Part shown: piece after piece, positions 8,321 to 12,430 of the stretch
Layout: every line of letters starts with the position of its first letter
How positions within the stretch are numbered: position 1 is the stretch's first letter
Origin: an uncultured Clostridia bacterium
GTDB taxonomy: Bacteria > Bacillota > Clostridia > Oscillospirales > Ruminococcaceae
Direction: 5' to 3'
Length of the DNA stretch: 12,430 bases
Assembly: GCA_947630315.1 (NCBI GenBank)
Contig: CANRHA010000031.1
Location: 1 to 12,430, forward strand
Position numbers and translations under genes: made by a program
The notes under the pieces: generated by a model
Databases searched by the model: none
The model's input: only the letters and a program-made list of their open reading frames with translations
What the model was told of the DNA's origin: nothing

Positions 8321-8397
8321 CGGCGGCCCTCCGGGCCGCCGCAGCGGCAGCTTCGCTGCCGCTGGCCCCGCGCTCCGCGCGGGGCGGGCTTCGCCCG
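8321..8397. repeat. Four perfect back-to-back GC-rich hairpins with three-base loops
   Basis: Hairpin 1: CGGCGGCCC / GGGCCGCCG, 8321-8341, loop TCC. Hairpin 2: CAGCGGCAGC / GCTGCCGCTG, 8342-8364, loop TTC. Hairpin 3: GCCCCGCGC / GCGCGGGGC, 8365-8385, loop TCC. Hairpin 4: GGGC / GCCC, 8386-8396 (extendable by one pair if C8385 is shared), loop TTC. No base separates one hairpin from the next. There is no T-run, so they are not ordinary terminators. On the - strand all four loops are GNA (GGA, GAA, GGA, GAA). A REP-like or other structured intergenic element is the best description. Confidence 0.9.
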
Positions 8398-8409
8398 GGG
8401 CTGCGGCTG

Positions 8410-8468
8410 CCCGCCCGGCCTCCCTCACCCGCCCCGCCAAGCTCTCCTCCCCCATCTCCCCCTACCTC
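8410..8468. other. C-rich pyrimidine-biased tract
   Basis: Between the hairpins and the heptamer array the + strand is dominated by C and T (blocks such as CTCTCCTCCCCCATCTCCCC) with few purines. It has no coding or RNA signal that I recognise. Function unknown. Confidence 0.6.
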
Positions 8469-8492
8469 AGGAGCAGAAGCTGTCTCCTCCCG

Positions 8493-8527
8493 CTTCTAAC
8501 ACCTATCCTCTAACATCTAACATCTAA
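8493..8527 (+). repeat. Heptamer tandem array 1 (5 units)
   Basis: Period 7, units CTTCTAA, CACCTAT, CCTCTAA, CATCTAA, CATCTAA. The array ends 5 bases before the -35 box of the GH31 promoter. Same unit family and orientation as the array at 11056-11111. Confidence 0.88.
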
Positions 8528-8532
8528 AAGCC

Positions 8533-8561
8533 TTGCGCCCGGCGCGGAAATGTGCTATAAT
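8533..8561 (+). promoter_or_regulatory. Sigma-A-type promoter of the GH31 gene, extended -10
   Basis: TTGCGC (8533-8538), a 17-base spacer, then a perfect TATAAT (8556-8561) preceded by TG one base away (8553-8554), an extended -10. Transcription should begin near 8568, leaving a leader of roughly 27 bases. No clear operator or catabolite-repression site was seen beside it. Confidence 0.85.
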
Positions 8562-8580
8562 GAAGCCCCAATCAAACACC

Positions 8581-8586
8581 GAGGAG
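8581..8586 (+). promoter_or_regulatory. Ribosome binding site deciding the GH31 start
   Basis: GAGGAG lies 8 bases before the ATG at 8595. It rules out the in-frame ATG at 8550, which lies just before the -10 box and upstream of any likely transcript start. Confidence 0.88.
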
Positions 8587-8594
8587 TTGATCAT

Positions 8595-10976
8595 ATGCTT
8601 TACGCCGAAAGGCCGGAAAACAAGCGCATCGACCGCGCCGAGCGGACCGCCGACGGCCTTATTCTTTATTCCGAGGCCGGAATGTTCAGGATATCGCCGA
8701 AAACCGACCGCATTCTGCGCGTTACGTTCACAAAAGAACCCACTTTTTCCGCAGCCGAGCGCCCGGGTATTGTTTTTTCGGATACCCTCTCTGACTGGGA
8801 TTTTTCGGGATCCGACAGCGCCGTGGCCCTGACGACCGCCGCGCTTACGCTTATTGTCGACCGCGAAACCGCGTCGTTCAGGTTTTTGACCTCCGACGGC
8901 GCCGAGCTTCTTAGGGATTCTGGCAAGGATCCCATAAATATGGAAAAGTTTACCGTTTATTCTCTTTCGGATATATCCACCGAGAAGATAAAGACTGCCG
9001 ACGGCGAAAAGGACGTCATCACCGGCTCGCAGAAGACCGCCGCCGGGCACAGCTGGCACGCAAGGCTGAACCTGAAATTCAAGGACGGCGAAAATCTTTA
9101 CGGCCTCGGCCAACATGAGGAGGGCTTCACCTCGTTAAGAGGGCAAACGGTTTATCTTCATCAGGCGAACAGAAAAATAGCCGTGCCGCTGCTTGTTTCA
9201 AGCCTCGGCTACGGCATACTTACCGATACCTACAGCCCACTTATTTTCAGCGATACCCCCTACGGCAGCTACATATATTCCGAGGCGGTACCGGAGCTTG
9301 ACTACTACTTTATTTACGGCGGGGATATGCACGGCACAGTGGCAGGATACAGGCTTTTGACGGGCAGGGCGGCCATGCTGCCGCGCTGGGCATTTGGCTA
9401 TATTCAGTCTCAGGAGAGGTATGAAACTCAGGAGGAAATAATCAGCGTCGCCGAGGAATACCGCCGCAGAGGTATCGGGCTTGACTGCATCGTTCTCGAT
9501 TGGAACTCGTGGGAGAACGGAAAATGGGGGCAAAAAACCTTTGACCGCTCGCGGTTCCCCGAGCCGGAAAAGATGACCGACGAGCTTCATAAAAATGGCG
9601 TAAAGTTCATGATCTCGGTATGGGCGAATCCCGAGGAAGGCACCGACGACCGCCGCGAATTTGAGGCGGAGGGGCTTATACTGCCCGGCTGCGGATTCTA
9701 TAACGCGCTAAGCGAAAGGGGCAGACAGCTCTACTGGGCTCAGCTTGAACGCGAGCTTTTTAACTGCGGCGTCGACGCATGGTGGTGCGACAACAGCGAA
9801 CCCTTTACCCCCGAATGGAACCGGCGTGAAAAGCCGGAGCCTTCGGAGATGTACTGCGAATATTTCCGCGACGCAAAGGACCATCTTCCCGCAGAATACA
9901 CAAACGCCTACGCCCTGTATCACGCAAAAGCCATCTACGAGGGGCAGAGGGCAAAATCAGATAAAAAACGCGTATGCAACCTAACAAGAAGCGGCTATAC
10001 CGGTCAGCAAAGATACGGAACTATCCTCTGGTCGGGAGATATCGCCGCGACATGGGATACTCTCAGGCGGCAGATAGCCGCGGGGCTTAACTTCTCGGCG
10101 AGCGGCCTGCCCTACTGGACCACCGACATCGGAGGATTCTTTGTAAAAAACTCGGTGCCGTGGTACTGGCGCGGCGATTTTGACCGCTGCTTCGACGACC
10201 CCGAATACTGTGAACTGTTTACCCGCTGGTACCAATGGGCCGCGTTTTTGCCGATCTTCAGAGGCCACGGCACCGACTGCCGCAGAGAGCTTTGGAATCT
10301 CAAAAAACAGGACGATGAATTTTACGACGCCGTCATCAAGGCCAACCGCCTCAGATACCGGCTCATGCCCTATATTTACTCATTGGCCGGGAACTGCTTT
10401 CTGAACGGCGGCAGCATTATTTACCCGCTGGCGTTCGACTTCCCAAAAGACAAAAAAGCCGCCGAAATCGGCGATCAGTATATGTTCGGCCCCTCGCTCA
10501 TGGTCTGCCCTGTCGCCGAGCCGATGCATTATAAAAAATCAGACGAGCAAAAACAGCGCAAGGTGTATCTCCCCGACGGCTGCGGATGGTATGATTTTTA
10601 CAGCGGTGAAAAGTTCACCGGCGGACAGGAGATGACCGTGCCGGCGGATATAGAAAAAATACCCGTGTTCGTGCGGGAAGGCTCGGTAATACCGATGGCG
10701 GAATACGCCCTTTGCACCGAGCAGCAAAGCCCCGATATAACGCTTAAGATATTCCCCGGCGCAGACGCGGAATACACCCTCTACGAGGACGCCTTCGACG
10801 GCTGCGGCTATGAAAACGGCGAGTACGTCCTGACAAAGATACGCTGGAACGACGCCGAACAGCGCGTGGAGATCGCGCGGAGCACAGACTGGAAGATGAA
10901 CGAAGCCGAGGCCGAAAGGCGATATAGGATAAAAGGGTATGAGGTTTGCGAGGGAAAAGGGATATCGGAAAATTAA
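8595..10976 (+). CDS. Glycoside hydrolase family 31 (alpha-xylosidase / alpha-glucosidase type)
   Basis: 793 residues from the ATG preceded by GAGGAG, a normal length for the family. No signal peptide or membrane segment, so a cytoplasmic enzyme. The N-terminal beta-sandwich (about residues 30-250) carries YGLGQHEEG and LVSSLGYGILTD. The (beta/alpha)8 barrel (about 260-600) opens with LPRWAFGYIQSQERY and has IVLDWNSW (Asp302, substrate pocket). The nucleophile motif is DAWWCDNSEP (Asp399), the acid/base motif LWSGDIAATW (Asp482), and GLPYWTTDIGGF and FRGHG follow. A C-terminal DUF5110-like beta domain covers about 700-770 (FPGADAEYTLYEDAFDG). Both catalytic Asp residues are present. The WW-x-D-x-x-EP form resembles Xyl31-type alpha-xylosidases, and the neighbouring xylulokinase gene fits xylose release from xyloglucan fragments, but alpha-glucosidase activity cannot be excluded. 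It has its own promoter and is a single-gene unit. Confidence 0.92.
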   Translation: MLYAERPENKRIDRAERTADGLILYSEAGMFRISPKTDRILRVTFTKEPTFSAAERPGIVFSDTLSDWDFSGSDSAVALTTAALTLIVDRETASFRFLTSDGAELLRDSGKDPINMEKFTVYSLSDISTEKIKTADGEKDVITGSQKTAAGHSWHARLNLKFKDGENLYGLGQHEEGFTSLRGQTVYLHQANRKIAVPLLVSSLGYGILTDTYSPLIFSDTPYGSYIYSEAVPELDYYFIYGGDMHGTVAGYRLLTGRAAMLPRWAFGYIQSQERYETQEEIISVAEEYRRRGIGLDCIVLDWNSWENGKWGQKTFDRSRFPEPEKMTDELHKNGVKFMISVWANPEEGTDDRREFEAEGLILPGCGFYNALSERGRQLYWAQLERELFNCGVDAWWCDNSEPFTPEWNRREKPEPSEMYCEYFRDAKDHLPAEYTNAYALYHAKAIYEGQRAKSDKKRVCNLTRSGYTGQQRYGTILWSGDIAATWDTLRRQIAAGLNFSASGLPYWTTDIGGFFVKNSVPWYWRGDFDRCFDDPEYCELFTRWYQWAAFLPIFRGHGTDCRRELWNLKKQDDEFYDAVIKANRLRYRLMPYIYSLAGNCFLNGGSIIYPLAFDFPKDKKAAEIGDQYMFGPSLMVCPVAEPMHYKKSDEQKQRKVYLPDGCGWYDFYSGEKFTGGQEMTVPADIEKIPVFVREGSVIPMAEYALCTEQQSPDITLKIFPGADAEYTLYEDAFDGCGYENGEYVLTKIRWNDAEQRVEIARSTDWKMNEAEAERRYRIKGYEVCEGKGISEN

Positions 10977-11055
10977 ACGCTAAAAACAGGGAAATGTCCA
11001 TTCTACCCGCATTATTCGCTTATTTTAAATTCGTCGCCGAAGTTGACGCTCTTAA

Positions 11056-11111
11056 ACTCTAACATCTAATATCTAACATCTAACACCTAACTTCTAACAT
11101 CTAATATCTAA
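11056..11111 (+). repeat. Heptamer tandem array 2 (8 units)
   Basis: Period 7, units ACTCTAA, CATCTAA, TATCTAA, CATCTAA, CACCTAA, CTTCTAA, CATCTAA, TATCTAA, then a broken unit TATCGGG. It begins about 80 bases after the GH31 stop and would lie in that gene's 3' untranslated region. The 79 bases between stop and array (10977-11055) hold nothing I recognise. Confidence 0.9.
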
Positions 11112-11140
11112 TATCGGGGTGTCCTTTTTGGCCACATCAA

Positions 11141-11192
11141 AAAACAGACCGTCATCTCACCGATTTTTTGGTGAAAGCCAACGGTCTGTTTT
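11141..11192. terminator. Bidirectional terminator between convergent GH31 and xylB
   Basis: Perfect 12-base arms AAAACAGACCGT (11141-11152) and ACGGTCTGTTTT (11181-11192). The 28 bases between them hold a second small stem TCACC/GGTGA (11157-11161, 11170-11174). Read leftward (xylB direction) it ends in six T; read rightward it ends in four T. Placement between two converging genes fits termination of both. Confidence 0.82.
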
Positions 11193-11222
11193 AATTATGC
11201 CGTAATTAAGTGAAAAGCGGTT

Positions 11223-11266
11223 AGCGGCCGCAAATGATCCTGCACAGGGATCTCGGAACGGCCGCT
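11223..11266. repeat. Nested inverted repeat downstream of xylB
   Basis: Outer arms AGCGGCCG (11223-11230) and CGGCCGCT (11259-11266) are perfect. Inside them GATCC (11236-11240) pairs with GGATC (11248-11252) around a short loop. It lies 24 bases past the xylB stop, before the terminator, with no T-run of its own. It may be a 3' end RNA structure of the xylB transcript or a remnant element. Confidence 0.7.
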
Positions 11267-11290
11267 TCCAACTATATGCCCGCTATTATA

Positions 11291-12430
11291 TCACAGCTCG
11301 GCGAGCTTCTTGAAGCTCTGCTTCAGCGCGGGATAAATTTCGGTGTAAAGGCGGTAGGTGACTTCGTAGGGCTTGATGTTCTCGGCGATCGGCTCCTGGA
11401 CCTTGTCGGTCTTGACTACCTCGCGGCAGGCCTCGGGAACGCTCGCGTATAGACCTGTTCCAACAGCGGCAAGAAGCGCTACGCCGAGGGCGGGGCCTTC
11501 CTTTGACGACGCGGTTTTTACGGGGCAGGCGTAAAGATCGGCAAGCATCTGCCTCCAGAGAGAAGAAGAACCGCCGCCTCCGCAGGCCATCATATCCGAA
11601 ACGTTTATGTCCATCTGCCTGAAGACCTCAACGCAGTCGCGGAGGCTGTATGAAACGCCCTCCATAACCGCTCTTAAGAGATCCTTCTTGGTGTGCATGG
11701 CCGAGAGGCCGAAGAACACTCCCCTCGCGTCGGGGTCAAGGTGAGGCGTGCGCTCGCCCATAAGGTAGGGCAGGTATAGAAGCCTGTTCGAGCCTATCGG
11801 AACGCTTGCGGCCTCTTTATCCATCAGGTAATAAGGGTCTACGCCCATCATGGCGGAGGTCTCCTTTTCGGCGTTGCAGAAGTTATCTCTGAACCACTTG
11901 AGCGAAAGCCCTGCGCCCTGAGTTACACCCATAACGTGCCATGCTCCGGGAACGGCGGCGCAGCAGGTATGGACTCTTCCGAGCTTGTCTATCGATATTT
12001 TTGACGTGTGGGCAAATACAACGCCGGAGGTTCCTATTGTCGTGAATGCCTTGCCGTCCTCAACTACGCCGGTTCCTACCGCGGCGGCGGCGTTATCTCC
12101 CGCACCGCCCACTACCGGCGTTCCCTCGCAGAGACCTACGGCGTCGGCTACCTCTTTGGTGAGATGGCCGGTAACTTCGCAGGACTCATACACCTTGCCG
12201 AGCATAGATTTATCAAGCCCGAGGCCGTCGATTATCTCGTCGGACCAATCCCTTCCGGGAACGTTTAAAAGCTGCATTCCCGAGGCGTCGGAAACCTCGG
12301 TCGCGTACTCGTGAGTCAGGACGAATCTTATGTAGTCCTTGGGGAGGAGAATGTGGCGGCAGCGCTCATAGTTTTCGGGCTCGTTGTTCTTTACCCAGAG
12401 GATCTTCGCGGCGGTCCAGCCCGTAAGAGC
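11291..12430 (-). CDS. xylB: Xylulokinase, FGGY carbohydrate kinase (5' partial)
   Basis: 380 codons including the TGA stop (complement of 11291-11293). The frame is open to the window edge, so the N-terminal ~120 residues of a ~490-500 residue enzyme are missing. It phosphorylates D-xylulose to xylulose 5-phosphate with ATP, feeding the pentose phosphate pathway, in the cytoplasm. The visible start (LTGWTAAKILWVKNNEPENY) and LLPKDYIRFVLTHEYATEVSDASG are typical XylB sequence. GGAGDNAAAAVG holds the catalytic Asp (complement of 12095-12097). FTTIGTSGVVF, GVTQGAGLSLKWF, ACGGGGSSSLWRQMLADLY and KEGPALGVALLAAVGTG are FGGY C-domain and ATP-binding motifs. The ATG at 12277 is internal, not the start. 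The gene converges on the GH31 gene and shares its terminator. A kinase for another pentulose or hexulose is possible but less likely. Confidence 0.92.
   Translation of the reverse strand, partial: ALTGWTAAKILWVKNNEPENYERCRHILLPKDYIRFVLTHEYATEVSDASGMQLLNVPGRDWSDEIIDGLGLDKSMLGKVYESCEVTGHLTKEVADAVGLCEGTPVVGGAGDNAAAAVGTGVVEDGKAFTTIGTSGVVFAHTSKISIDKLGRVHTCCAAVPGAWHVMGVTQGAGLSLKWFRDNFCNAEKETSAMMGVDPYYLMDKEAASVPIGSNRLLYLPYLMGERTPHLDPDARGVFFGLSAMHTKKDLLRAVMEGVSYSLRDCVEVFRQMDINVSDMMACGGGGSSSLWRQMLADLYACPVKTASSKEGPALGVALLAAVGTGLYASVPEACREVVKTDKVQEPIAENIKPYEVTYRLYTEIYPALKQSFKKLAEL

Noticed and set aside
8321..8397. Hairpin cluster as a second terminator for the surface-protein gene
   Set aside because: There is no T-run after any of the four stems, and a proper terminator already exists at 8098-8128.
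8282..8527. Three overlapping small open frames rich in Ala/Arg/Pro
   Set aside because: They are translations of the GC-rich hairpins, the C/T tract and the heptamer array, with no RBS and no protein-like composition.
8517..9116. Antisense open frame of 199 codons over the start of the GH31 gene
   Set aside because: It covers the promoter and the coding start of a clear GH31 gene and has no family signal.
8493..11111. CRISPR array
   Set aside because: The repeats are 7 bases, contiguous and without spacers, and no cas gene is nearby.
11234..11452. Small + strand open frame across the xylB 3' end
   Set aside because: It is the reverse shadow of the xylulokinase C-terminus and runs through the nested inverted repeat.

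Overview
The window reads as a low-to-medium GC Bacillota chromosome, most likely an anaerobic gut-type Clostridia (Oscillospirales/Ruminococcaceae-like). This is an inference from three things: a giant vWA/isopeptide-domain surface protein ending in an NPxTG-type sortase signal, an AGGAG ribosome binding site with a sigma-A promoter, and intergenic DNA carrying GC-rich hairpins and short heptamer repeats. No rRNA, tRNA, CRISPR array or transposase gene was seen.

Region 1 (1-8082, + strand) is the 3' part of one enormous surface-protein gene; its start lies outside the window. In order it encodes most of a von Willebrand factor A domain, about 540 residues of unrecognised extracellular sequence, and 14 tandem Ig-like modules: 1 Cna-B-like, 4 Spy0128/FctA-like, 1 DUF11-like, 4 Cna-B-like, 2 FctA-like and 2 Cna-B-like. 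An acidic Pro/Glu/Ser linker and a cell-wall sorting signal (NPITG, hydrophobic segment, KRR) close it. Thirteen modules have the Lys...Glu frame expected for internal isopeptide cross-links, and 12 of these also have the closing Asn. The protein is probably a stiff, protease-resistant stalk holding the vWA head away from the wall. A hairpin terminator follows.

Region 2 (8083-8594) is a 512-base intergenic region. It holds the terminator, an AT-rich spacer, four perfect back-to-back GC-rich hairpins with three-base loops, a pyrimidine-rich tract, a five-unit heptamer array, and then a strong sigma-A-type promoter and RBS for the next gene.

Region 3 (8595-10976, + strand) is a complete cytoplasmic family 31 glycoside hydrolase (alpha-xylosidase or alpha-glucosidase type). 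A second heptamer array of the same family and orientation (11056-11111) follows it, so the gene sits between two arrays.

Region 4 (10977-12430) holds that array, a bidirectional terminator (11141-11192), a nested inverted repeat (11223-11266), and the 3' three quarters of a convergent xylulokinase gene (xylB, - strand) running off the right edge. A GH31 enzyme able to release xylose and a xylulokinase fit together in pentose catabolism, for example from xyloglucan fragments. They are convergent, so they are not one operon, and no xylose isomerase or transporter is in view.
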